A DNA stretch of 64,000 nucleotides from Arachis hypogaea (Eukaryota > Streptophyta > Magnoliopsida > Fabales > Fabaceae). Position numbers and translations under genes: made by a program. Positions 11,074 through 22,074 of this stretch are shown here, one piece after another. The notes below the pieces were generated by a model that saw only the letters and a program-made list of their open reading frames with translations, did no database searches and had not been told where the DNA came from. Within the stretch, counting starts at the first letter, position 1; each line of letters begins with the position of its first letter. Location: NCBI RefSeq assembly GCF_003086295.3, contig NC_092053.1, positions 117,820,445 to 117,884,444 on the forward strand, given 5' to 3'.

Positions 11074-11612
11074 GCTACAGACCACCACCCTTCACTGCTA
11101 CTGATGAGACAGCCCCACCGTCTGCTGGACCCTCTTCATCCACAGCTGCCACTGCTGCCCCTGCTGCTACCACTGCACCTCCACCTGCCTCTGAGCCCGT
11201 ATACCGCCTCGTGCACTGCCTATTCCGACAGCTTGATCAGATGGAGTGCCGTAACTGGCGCCGGTATGAGAGATTGGAGCGTCGCAGCCAGCGACATTAT
11301 TCACATCTGAAGCTGATGATCCGACAGGGTGGTGACACCCCCTCTGAGCCCGACACACCATCTGAGCCATTAGAGGAGGAGGGGGCTGAGCATGAGGAGG
11401 AGACTCATTTCCAGGAGGAGACCCATCAGCAGGCAGCCACAGAGCAGGCTGCCCTGCATCAGGAGGTTACGCATCAGATAGAGGCTGCAGATCCGGAGAT
11501 CCCGATCCAGTCAGCACCGCCTCTACAGCAGCCAGACCCTCAGCCCACCACCACCACAGAGCCTCCAACTACCATCCCTACCAGTGATGACACCCCTTCA
11601 CACCCGGCTTGA
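11074..11612 (+). pseudogene. 3' fragment of the Tat-type ORF (plant transposon protein family)
   Basis: The frame ends at TGA 11610-11612. After a Pro/Thr/Ala-rich stretch it has CRNWRRYERLERRSQRHYSH and an acidic Gln/Glu-rich tail. The sequence RNKRHYDYLKKLI and a following acidic tail in element B (about 21820-21910) are the counterpart. The N-terminal part lies left of Athila copy 1, outside the window. A coiled-coil role for the RRYERLERRSQRHY segment is an inference. Function unknown. Confidence 0.65.
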
Positions 11613-11637
11613 CTGAGCATCAGGGACGATGCTTCAT

Positions 11638-11654
11638 TTTAAGTGTGGGGAGGT
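11638..11654 (+). other. PPT-like block directly after the Tat A ORF
   Basis: The sequence is TTTAAGTGTGGGGAGGT. The identical block is at the LTR border (17874-17890), and in element B it occurs after the ORF at 22039-22055 and, with a changed end, at the border (23478-23495). Confidence 0.75.
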
Positions 11655-12570
11655 CGCCATCTCTGGCGTTTTATTTTGGTGAACCACTACATCTATTTTT
11701 TTTCTTTTATTTTGGATATTTTTTCTGTATTTTTCTTTTTACTGTTATTTTCTGAGTACTTATACATTGCTACTTGTGTGTATTTTTACTCTATTTCTGC
11801 ATTTTGCATTTTTAGTTCATATTTTTAGTTATTTAGTTTAGTTCGCAATTCTGACTTATTAGTGGATTAATTAGTATAGTTTACCCTTTTTAGCATAAGA
11901 TAGCATAGTTAAATTGAAAAATATAAAAAGGAAGTAAGCTAGGAAATTAAACATAACAGATTTAAATCCATAAACCTTGTATATATAGCATTACATCATA
12001 TAGTTAAGTTGACAACATTTCATCAAGGAGGAACATTAAAACTTTAAAGGCTACCCTAAATAATTTTTTTATGAAAATAATGGGAATTTTTAACTAAACC
12101 TGCATAACATATATGAATGATATATGATGCTTGAGTTAGAGAACACACAGCCTGTGAGTATTGAGCTTAATTGTATGGTTGCATTCAAACCATAATTTCA
12201 TTCCTGTGTGTTTCGCTTCTTTTTATTCTGATGTTCTTTACTTTGCTTTAATCTATATGTCCGATTATAGAATATAGATACATGCCAAAAGAATGATTGA
12301 GGCCATCATTTGATTTTAGCTCACTTACCCCAAATAACCTACCTTTCACATCACCCTTGTTAGCCCCTTGAGCCTTTAAAATCCCTTTTATTCTATTTAG
12401 CCACACTACTAAGCTTAAGCAGAAAAATAAAATAAAATCCCAAGTTGAATCCTTGGTTAGCTTAAGATAGAAGATTATGAATAGATTAGAATGTGGAAAA
12501 CCTATTAGGAACATGGATGATAAAAACAAAAGGTAGAAAAGTTAAAAGAATCAAAATAAAATTTGGGAAG

Positions 12571-15500
12571 TGTAAGACCCAGAACCTTTGAAAAGTCTTA
12601 TTATGATCAAGTCTCAAATCATATGGTTATTTATAGCCTTAATTTCAGAAATTATTTTATTAAAGATAATTAAGGTAATTATTATCCAATTTTATAATTA
12701 TTGGATTATTTTCTATATTCAGAGTATAAAGTTGGTAGTTGTGAAATAATAAGGATTTCTATATGATTTGAATTAAATAAGTAATATTTTCAATATTAAT
12801 ACTGCTACCTTGGAAAATAAGGGATTTAATTATATTACTCCTAATTATTTGATTTGGACATTTTATTGAAAATAATTTATGAAATTGATGAGCAAATAGT
12901 ATTTTTATACATTATTATTAATGGATTAGAATTTATTTCCAATTATTATAATATCCCTATTTTTATTTGAAATTACTAAAATACCCCTAACCCTAGTTTT
13001 AAAAAAAATGAAACCCTAAACCCTTCATCCCAGCAGCCAAACCCTTACCCTGTTTTCCCTTTCACCCACGGACAGCACACACGGTTTCCTTTTCTTTTCC
13101 ATAGAAGAAGGAAAACAGAAATGGAGAGAGGGGGAAGTTGGGATGCGGACTGCCGAACGAAGAGAAGGGAAGGACGGCACCGGCGGGCGTCACTGCCGTC
13201 GCGCCGCCGTGTTACACCGGGGAGAGTGAGCTTGAGAAGGGAGATCGGGCAGAGAGGGAAGGGCTGCGCTGTGACCCACACCTCGTCGCCGCTCGCGCCG
13301 CCGACTAGCTCGCCGCTGCCTCTGTTCGTCACACCATCACTCCTAGCCGCGCCATCGCCGAGGAGTCATCGCTGTCGAGGGAGCCCAGAGGAGAGAAACT
13401 GCGCGACATTGAGGGAGGAGAGCACGGGCCAGTGACGCGAGGAGCACGACCCGTTGCGCCGCCGTGTGGTAACGCCGTCGTCCTCACCGTGCCGCCATCA
13501 CCTTTGCCACCGAGACAGTCGCCGTCATTTACGGTAGAGCAGAGAGGGAGAGCTCGGGAGCAGAGCAGATGCGAGAGATCTGGGGCTGAGCTGGGAGTCC
13601 AGCCACCGCACCCGGCCGTGCTTGCGTCGCCGGCGCCGCCTCCGTTGGAACCGCCGTGCTGCGCGAAGCTAACGCTTCCTCCGTCGGAAAAATCCGCCAT
13701 TAGAACCATTACTGATTTGGTGAGCTTTTCCCCTGTTTCTGGTTCTGTCACAGCCATTCCTGGAGAGGAAATCAGTAGTGCCGCCGTGCCTGGCCGCCGG
13801 AAAATGCCATTTACCGTCACCGGAATACACTGCCGGTAAGGTCTTGTTAATGGATTCTGTTTCCTTTGAATTTCAAGAATACCATAGTCACGGCTTGTTG
13901 CTGCAGTGGTCATCTGAGTCGCGTGGAGGGAGGAAGAGCCGCTGGGTGTCGCCGCACCTTGCCTCCGCCGCCGAAAATAGCCGTTGAGTCCTCAGTATCG
14001 GGTCATGTATCCATGCTTGCCTTCCGTGCTCGATGTTCGCAGCTGCCTTTGTCATTTCAGTAAGTATGTTTCGGAAAGCCTCGTGTTAGTATTTCGTTGT
14101 GTTTGGTTAATGAATGTGAATTTTAGTAACGTGGGGTCGAGTCCTGATTATTATATGTTGCGAATAGTGTTGCGATGGTTATTGTGAAAGTGGCTGGGAG
14201 CTGAGGTTTTGGTTGCCGTCAGTCTGGGTTGAGGCGGAAAGGACCCTGTGAGGCATTTGGGTTATGGATTTGCGTTTTGAGGTAGGGGCGCTTTCCGAAA
14301 ACTATAGTTTATTATTGGAATTATTACATATGGATACTGATGTGAGATATGGTGTATTTAGTGATTGTATCAGCCTTATGTATTATTTGATTGACTCGAA
14401 TGTTTATGAATGTTGGTTTGGCTGAGTTGTTGTGCGGCTTTGTGAAATGTAATGTTTTGAAGCTGATTCTTTAAATATTTGAAATCTGAGTTTAATCCGT
14501 TGAGGATTGATTTGAATTGAATTGATTATTTTGATGATGCGAAAGATAGAATACCCTTGAAATTCAGCCTGGGTTACTTTAATTGATTTGGTTTTGATAA
14601 ATTATTTATTTCTGAACTGATTCTTTAAAGCTTTGGAAATGAGTTAAATCGGTTGATATTGAGTTGACTTTGAAATGGTTTTCTCGAGATATGCCACTGA
14701 GGCGACTGTTGGAATTTAGCTTGCTTTGAATTGGTTTCTGGTTTTGAGCTGTTGAAAAGGAATGAGAAACGATTTAGTTGGGACCCGAACCGGGTGGCAA
14801 AAGTCCAAGTTTTAGGGGAGGTGCTGCCGAAATTTCTGCAAAATCCTAGTCGTGTTTGAAAAGTTATTTAAAAAGGGCTGGATCTGAGAAATTGTATTAT
14901 GTGATTTATTAAGAGAATAATTATGTTTTCAAGCTTAATTTATTTAATGAACTTTATGCGTTGAGTTCGGCCCATTTAGAAATGAACTATTTTCACCATT
15001 TGAATCACTGAAGGAAAGAATGATGCTCTAATATTGATTACAATATAAAAAGGGTCTTTTAGTGATTTCAAAGGAATCTAGACTTTTGATTGAGTAATTA
15101 AGTTTGAGGCATTTTGGAAGAGTTAGAAAAATGGATTCCAAAAAGAAACTTGAAGGTGAATTGATTCAAATGGACCGGTTCCGTTTCAAATGAGTTTATT
15201 TTAGGACCGGGTTGGAACTTGTGATTTTGTATGGTCGGTTTCATAATAAATTCAGTTTTATTTGCTTGAACCGAGAATCCATGATTTTAATAGTTTCAAT
15301 GAATTTTAAGGAATTGATATAGGTTGACCTTCCCTAAAGACTTTGGACTCTGCCGAGAAACTTTTGTTATAAAATCCCATTGTTGGATGGGTGATTTTGA
15401 ATATCTCAAAGAGGCTTTTAACTTGCCATGATTATGGAAGTTTTGGAAAGAGGATGCCGAGAGTGGCATTGTTTTTAAAAGGGGAATTTACCTTGAGAAA

Positions 15501-17104
15501 AAGTGGCTTATGAGCCGAAATGATTTGAGAAATGAGATCTTTAAAGCAAAGGCTGAAAAGAGTTGAAACTTGATTTCGAAGTGAAATGAATTGAGAAAAT
15601 GATTTATGGCTTAAATGCCGGTTTCATGAATTTGATGATTTTGAATGTGGAAGTGTTGTTTTGTTGTGAGCCGGAATGGCTGTGTATGATTATACATATT
15701 GATTGGTTCTGGATTGAACCGTGAGCCGGAATGGCCTTGAATGATATGAATATTGGCTGGTTCTGGATTGAACCGTGAGCCGAATGGCTGAGATGGATGT
15801 TGATCCATGATTGAGAATGAAAGCATTTATGCTGAGATATTGATAAGTTGTGATGTTGCACTTCCACTATTGGAGATGAGGGTTTCCCTGGGTAGTAGCA
15901 ACGGCTAGCCACCATGTGCTCCAGGTTGAGACTCGAAGCTCTATTAACCCAATGTCGTAAGTGTGGCCGGGCACTATGAAAGGCCCGGATGAGCTCGCCC
16001 CCATAAATATTCACCAGTGATGGTGATGGATAAATATTCACCAGTGAGGGTGATGGATATGGATCATGATTATGATCAAGTTTATGTTGAGTATAACTCG
16101 AGTTGGGGATGCACGACAGAGGGACAGTCCAATGGTTAGCTACCAGGACTTGTCGGGTTGGCTCTATAACCGACAGATGATATCATCAGCCACTAGGGAC
16201 AGGCATGCATCATATGCATTTGTGTGACATTGGTTGGGTGTGCATATTATACTTGGTTTGCCTATGTGATTAATTGCTAACTGTTATACTTGTAATAACT
16301 GTTTGTTTGTGCTTGAACTTCCTAACTGTGTTTGCATCTGGAACTCTGTTGGATTGTGGTGATTGGTTGTTGGTTGGATTGTTTGGGCCTAGGGCCGTGA
16401 TTGGAAAAAGATGAACTGATGGTTGATTTCGGTTTTGTGTTTCTGGTTTGGAATAAATTATGAAAGGCTATTTTGGTTCCGCATAGATAAACCGTTTTGA
16501 AAGGCTTTTGAGTTTTTGAGAATTGAACGGTTCTTCTTTCTGAAAAGATTTTCCGACTTTACTTTCATTGTAAACCGTTGTTTTTTTAAAAGAGGCATAA
16601 GACGGTTATGAGACACTGGTGCAATTATCTTTATGTATCCTATTACAGTAATTCCCAAAAACCCTCTACTGAGAACCCTTTCGAGGATGATGTTCTCACC
16701 CCCCCTACATTTTTCCCCTTTCAGGATATGGGCGCAGAAGTTACGAAGAGCTTATTTAATTGTTGTTGTGATGCTCTATATTGTTTTAGTTATGGTTTAT
16801 TGTACCCTCGCCTTTATCTTGATATAATCTGTAAGAGGGATAGGAATTGTATTGGATTATGTTTGTAATATTATTTATATATATGTATGTATATATATGG
16901 ATGTACTCTTTATGAGTTTTTGTAAGTTGTATGGTATTTATGGATGTACGTTATCGAACGAAAGTATCTTTGGGAGCGGTATTGCGGTTTAAAGTTTTAA
17001 ACAGGCTCATATTTTAGTATTAAATAGTATAAGTGTCGTCGTAATGTCCGAGCTATCAGAGTTACGCAGCCGGAAGCGTGAGCTTTGGTAGTTAGGGTGT
17101 TACA
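12571..17104 (+). mobile_element. Chromovirus-like long LTR, copy A (solo LTR or non-coding element)
   Basis: This 4534 bp insertion begins TGTAAGACCC and ends GGGTGTTACA. It is flanked by the 5 bp duplication GGAAG (12566-12570 and 17105-17109). No gag or pol can be read. A CpG-rich, CGCCGCCG-bearing block (about 13100-13970) has several overlapping open frames on both strands but no recognisable protein. It may be the promoter and leader region. Near 15660-15800 there is a short tandem repeat built on GAGCCGGAATGGCTG. The block around 15850-16250 (CTTCCACTAT, GCTAGCCACCATGT, GAGCTCGCCCCC) recurs in the copies at 46830-47130, 63000-63290 and, in part, 29480-29600. Confidence 0.82.
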
Positions 17105-17658
17105 GGAAGCATGCTCATGAGAAATCAAAGTGACTCAATTACCATGTGCAGTTAAAAAAAAAATTTCCCCAATGCAAAATAAAAGCAATGCACATGGGAT
17201 AGAAACAAAAATTGAAACATGAGCATGTAACAACAAGTGGGATAATATGGAAAAATTGGTAAAGAAGCTTGTTCTACTAAATATGTATGTTAGGTGATAT
17301 CTTAGTCTAATTAAGGATTCACTTATTAGCTCACTTAGCCTTATACATATATCCCTACCTTTACCTTGGCCCTATTACAACCTTAATTAAAGACCTCATG
17401 ACTTTTGGTATGACTGTACTCTATAATTGTTGATTGGTTAGATGAAGAACAAAGTTATAAAAAGTAAGAATAAAAAGAAAAATAGAGTGAATAAACCCAA
17501 TAAACACTGAGTGACTAGAGGATAAACACAAAATCCAGTGAGGGTTCGATAACTCATCAACATATATCTGTGCTTAATTTACTAATTATTTTGCAAGTTT
17601 GTACAATATTTTTATTTCCCATATCATTTGCTAAAATGCTTTATTATTTAAGGGTTGG

Positions 17659-17659
<1 letters not shown>

Positions 17660-17694
<35 letters not shown>
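17660..17694 (+). repeat. (TA)n microsatellite
   Basis: About 35 bp of uninterrupted AT dinucleotides in the spacer of Tat A. The rest of the spacer 17110-17873 shows no gene. Confidence 0.95.
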
Positions 17695-17696
<2 letters not shown>

Positions 17697-17873
17697 CTCC
17701 TTGAGAATGTGAATTAATTTGACTACATGTAAGCTTTATATATGAGTGGATAAATTGGAATTGCATGACTCATTTAGGTAGATGCATTTAGAATAGGTTG
17801 CATTGCATAACATTCCACCACTTTAACCTTACCTTATTCTTTACCTTGGATTTAGCATGAGGACATGCTATTG

Positions 17874-17890
17874 TTTAAGTGTGGGGAGGT
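17874..17890 (+). other. Polypurine tract of Tat A
   Basis: TTTAAGTGTGGGGAGGT directly abuts the TG start of the LTR at 17891, the normal place for plus-strand priming. Confidence 0.8.
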
Positions 17891-19335
17891 TGATAAACCC
17901 ATATTTTATGATATATTTTGTGCTTAATTTGAGTGATTTATTCAATCCTTCACCCACTTATTCATATTAATTGCATGGTTTTACTTTCCCTTCCTTATTA
18001 TGTGATGTATGTGAAAAACATGTTTCCTAAGCCTTAAAATTAATTACTTTAATTACCTTTATTTCCATTCGATGCCGTGATTAGTGTGTTGAGTAGTTTC
18101 AGATTTTCTAATGCAGAATGACTTAAAGGATGGAAAAGGAAACATACAAAAATGGAAGGAAAGCACAAAACGGAGCTTCTGAAGAAACTGGCATCCACGC
18201 GATCGCATGGACGAAGCGATCGCGTGCCAAGCACGAATCAGCAGCGACGCGGCCGCATGACTGACGCGACCGCGTGGCAAGAAAAGCTCCGAATGACGCG
18301 ACCGCGTGACCCACGTGGACGCGTGACAGATGCCACGCACCAGAAATTTCAGAAAATGCTCATAGCGAATTCTGAAGCCCTTTTTGGCCCAAATCCAAGT
18401 CCAGAAGGCATAGACCAGAGGTTATGAAGTGGGAGAACGCATCCATTCAGAGGGAGCTCGCATTTTTATTACTTTCCATGATTTAGATTTAGTTTGGAGA
18501 GGGAGATTCTCTCCCTTCTCTCTTAGGATTAGGATTAGGATTTAGGACTTCTCTTAGTTTTTAAGAGTGACTCTCGATCCAGGTTTAATATTTACTTTAA
18601 TGCTTTTATTCGTACCTATAAATGTTGCCAACTTGACTTATGAACTCTTTCCATGTTATGATTTGAATTAATGATTATTTGAGGTATTTCAGTTATTGAT
18701 TGCTTTCTCCTTAATTTGTGTTACCATTGCTTTCCATCTAAGGATATTTTATTCCAACAATTTTACTTTTTTCCTTTTTGGTCTTGGTTAAGAAATCAGT
18801 AACTCAACATTATTAAACTCAGCATAATTGATAATCATTATCTTGCTAATTAAACTGAACTTCAATAATTCCAACTTTTTCTTAGGAAATAATTAGGATT
18901 CGAAAGTCAAACTAATTAGTCCCTTGACTTTTCTTTGCTTTAGTAAAGGTTAACTAAGTGGAATTTAGATTCAACTTTCATTATTGTTGAGAGAGATAAC
19001 TAAGTTGGACTTCCAATTTCTCTTACCTTGCCCGAAGTTTACTTTACAGTATTTATTTATTTTAATTGCCATCTACTTTACTTGTCATTAAAATCACTTG
19101 CTGCTCACCTTCTAAACCCCGATTACAATCTTTATAGCCAATAATAAGAACATACTTCCTTGCAGTTCCTTGAGAAGACGACCCGAGGTTTGAATACTCG
19201 GTTAACAATTTTTAAGGGGTTTGTTACTTGTGACACCCAAAACGTTTGTACGAATAGATTTATGTTGGTTTAAAGACTATATCTACAACACGACTGTTTT
19301 TATGAACTTCTTTACTGGCAAAAATGCCTAACGTC
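17891..19335 (+). repeat. Tat-type LTR 1
   Basis: It runs from TGATAAACCCATATTTTATG to about ACGTCA, 1445 bp. The right end is inferred from the CA terminus and from comparison with LTR 2, so it may be off by some bases. Three pairs of CpG-rich palindromes lie at about 18197-18335 (CACGCGATCGCATG, GACGCGGCCGCATG, GACGCGACCGCGTG and partners), the two members of each pair being 17 bp apart. A PPT precedes it, so it is the 3' LTR of element A. It may also serve as the 5' LTR of B. Confidence 0.78.
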
Positions 19336-19454
19336 AATGATCTTCCTTTTCTATAGTTCTTTTATTTATTTACTTATCTTTGCTTCATTAGATGTGTGTC
19401 ATCCTTTTCAATTATGCATATTTGCCTTTGTTCTTATATATAAAAAAAAGGGGT

Positions 19455-20010
19455 TGTCACGCGTAGGCGTGACTGACGCATTCACATCAACGCCCCAAAA
19501 TTTTGATGCTACTGCTCTCTGGTACAAAAACCAGAGAGTTGTGCTGAAACCATGCGGGTGGGGTGCCAAGGCGCATAAACCACCCCACGCGTATGCCTCG
19601 TTGATGCGTACGCGTCACCCAAAAATTTTCCTTGTCCACGCGTGAGTGTTACCCACGCGCACGCGTCGTATGCTAATGCTGTAATCCCTGGTACAAAAAC
19701 CAGAGACTTGCACTGGAACTGTGTGGGTGGGGTGCTAGATGCACAACCCAACCTACGCGTGCGCCTCACTGACGCATACGCGTCATGTTACTTTTTTTGG
19801 CCATCCACGCGTGAGCGTGACTGACGCGCACGCGTCGTATCTTAATGCTGCCATGCCTGGTACAAAAACCAGAGAGTTGAGATGGAATGCTGCCAGTTTC
19901 GTGCGTCTAGAACGAATACCTATCATGCGTATGCGTGACCGACGCTCACGCGTCACTTTCACTTTTGGGCCTTCCACGCGTACGCGTGGAAGACGCGCAC
20001 GCGTTACAGT
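19455..20010 (+). repeat. About 170 bp tandem repeat with paired ACGCGT palindromes
   Basis: The marker TGGTACAAAAACCAGAGA recurs at about 19519, 19689 and 19858, giving unit lengths near 170 bp. Each unit carries two palindromic CpG-rich motifs of the type CACGCGTNNGCGTG and GACGCGCACGCGTC with starts 17 bp apart. Open frames exist on both strands here, but they follow from the repeat and from the low stop density, not from a gene. Confidence 0.85.
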
Positions 20011-20741
20011 GCCGAATCAATTTAATCCGCGCGCTGCCCTACTCCCCCCATTCTTCTTCTTTCTTCCCTTTCTTCTTTCTTCTTTCTTCTTACTTCTTTC
20101 TTCCCTCTTCCCCTCTTCCACCACCTCCGGCGACCCCAATCTCTTCTTCTTTTTCTTTTCTCTTCTCACCCCTCTTATCTTCTTCTTACTTGCATTTACC
20201 CTCCTCTTTTCCAATTCTTTGTAAGGTCTCTTTTCTTACTCTCTTCTACTCTTCAACCCTTCTTTAGTTTATTGCATTTGAATATTTTAATTGTTCTTAA
20301 TTGCATCTTAGTTTTGTTATTTGTAGTTTTTTTTAGTTCTTTTTCTCTCCTTGCATTTTTGTATTGGTGTTGGAGTTTCAAGTTGAATATTCTGTGAATT
20401 GGTTGATTATTTTGATATTTCTTGGCTTGTTTGTGTTATGTGGTGTTGCTTTGATAATTGGCATTCTATTTTGGGTCTATTACACACTTGGATTTCTCAA
20501 CTTGCTTTTTGCTTATAATATGCACACCAAGTGTTTGTGAAAAAGCACCAATGACTTCTTGATTTATTTTTTATCTTATCCTTGCAACTTAGTGTTTCTT
20601 TTTCACAACACTTACGCTTCGTGTGTATTGAGCTTATTTTCCATGGTTTTTCATCATCAAAATGCTCATTATTTGTGGCTTACTAATTCGGGTGTTTATC
20701 TCTCTGAGTTTAATATTTCCTCTTTGCTCTCCTTTTTCAGG

Positions 20742-22074
20742 ATGACCACCAAGAAAGGGAAAGAAAAGGCTTGTAAAAAGACACCGGCTGAAAGGACAAC
20801 TCAAAGAGCACCCACTAAGGCGCAACCTTTCTCAAAAGTCAAGCCACCCATTAAACGGTTGAAGAGGGCCACTAAAGGAAGTTCTCGCTAAGGACTCCAC
20901 AAGATTCACTAACCGCTATTGTGAGCGGTTGTTCCCAATCTTGGTCGATAGAAACTATCACAATGAGCATCTCTTACTTCTTCCAGAACACTTTGTTCAT
21001 TTTGTGATGCCCCGCATTGAGAAGAGGTATTGGAGATTCCTAAATCAGAGGCCGATGGAAGTTAATCTATCTTGGGTAGTTGAATTCTACTCCAATTATC
21101 ACACGCCTACCCTTCAATAAGTTTTTGTGTGCCAAATGCAAGTTCCTATCTTGGAAGATGCTATTCACTGGGTACTTGAGATTTTACCAAGTCCAGAGGG
21201 GATGGATACTTACCAAAAAGTGCAACTTGAGCGCAAGAGATTCGATTTTGACTGGGATCCCGTCCTTAGGGTTATTGCACAACCCGAAAATGAGTGGATC
21301 CCTGGGAGAGCCAGGGCTCAACCCAAGTGTATCTCAGCACAAGCGCTCACTATGGAGGCTCTAGTGTGGGCACAGATCATGTCTCACTATGTATTGCCGA
21401 GCACTCATGAGTCCACTATTATTGCAGATATGGCCATTCTTGTTTGGTGCAACCTCACAGAGAAACCTCTCAACTTTCCACGACTCATCCAACAAGCTAT
21501 GGGTCGGGTGCAAATAGTGGGCAGCCCACCTTTTCCCACTTTGGTTATGGACTTGGTGTCTGTGGCTGGAGTTTCCTATGAGGCTAGGGATGTGAAGACC
21601 ATGATTCCACGGGACGACGAAATTGTCTCGAATGGAAAATATATTAGGCCTCAAGTGCCACCTGTGAGCCAAAATAAGGACCCGTCTTTGGAAACCCCAT
21701 CGTCCTCTGCTCCACCATCATCGACACCACATGCACCACAACAATCATCCCACCAGTTGTTACTTGAGCTCATTGAGAAGGTAGACCAGCAAGGCCAGAG
21801 GATTGAGCAGATTGAGCGACGCAACAAGCGCCACTATGACTACTTGAAGAAGCTCATTGGGCATTCTAACTCGCCTATGGAGGAACCCGATACCTCGGAC
21901 TTTACTTTCACTGATGGCAATACAAGTGATCAAGAGGTGGACATGGAGGCGCCCCTATCCCCCCATCTTTTGGCCATTGGAAGTGGCACACCAGGACCCA
22001 CTTTGCGGATCACTGATGGCACGGAAGGTCATGCCAAGTTTAAGTGTGGGGAGGTCGGTGACCGACTTCCGTAG
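20742..22074 (+). pseudogene. Tat B ORF, putative plant transposon protein, frameshifted
   Basis: The ATG at 20742 directly follows a splice-acceptor-like CCTTTTTCAG. A basic N-terminus (MTTKKGKEKACKKTPAE) runs to a stop near 20891. Homology continues in another frame (DRNYHNEHLLLLPEHFVHF, about 20943) to a TAA at 21118-21120 and then from 21127 to TAG 22074 in a 315-codon frame. That frame contains WIPGRARAQPKCISAQALTM, MEALVWAQIMSHYVLPSTHES and TIIADMAILVWCNLTEKP, which fits the plant transposon protein domain. A charged segment then has DQQGQRIEQIERRNKRHYDY. The cellular role of this family is unknown. At least one frameshift and one stop make it a pseudogene. Confidence 0.75.
22039..22055 (+). 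other. PPT-like block at the end of the Tat B ORF
   Basis: TTTAAGTGTGGGGAGGT overlaps the last codons of the frame that ends at 22074. It equals the 11638 and 17874 blocks. Confidence 0.75.

Larger units (their letters stand above)
11074..17890 (+). mobile_element. Tat-type non-autonomous element A, internal region (interrupted)
   Basis: This internal DNA resumes where Athila copy 1 ends. It carries the 3' end of an ORF, a TTTAAGTGTGGGGAGGT-like block just after the ORF (11640-11654), a long AT-rich spacer (11655-12570 and 17110-17873) and the same block again at the LTR border. The order equals that of element B (19336-23495). No gag-pol is present. A 4.5 kb LTR-type insertion (12571-17104) splits it. 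The assignment to the Tat/Ogre branch rests on the LTR and PPT style and is an inference. Confidence 0.72.

Noticed and set aside
13121..13913. Open frames of 100-195 codons on both strands in CpG-rich DNA
   Set aside because: They overlap each other, have low-complexity Pro/Ser/Arg composition and no domain, and lie within LTR copy A. High GC lowers the stop frequency by itself.
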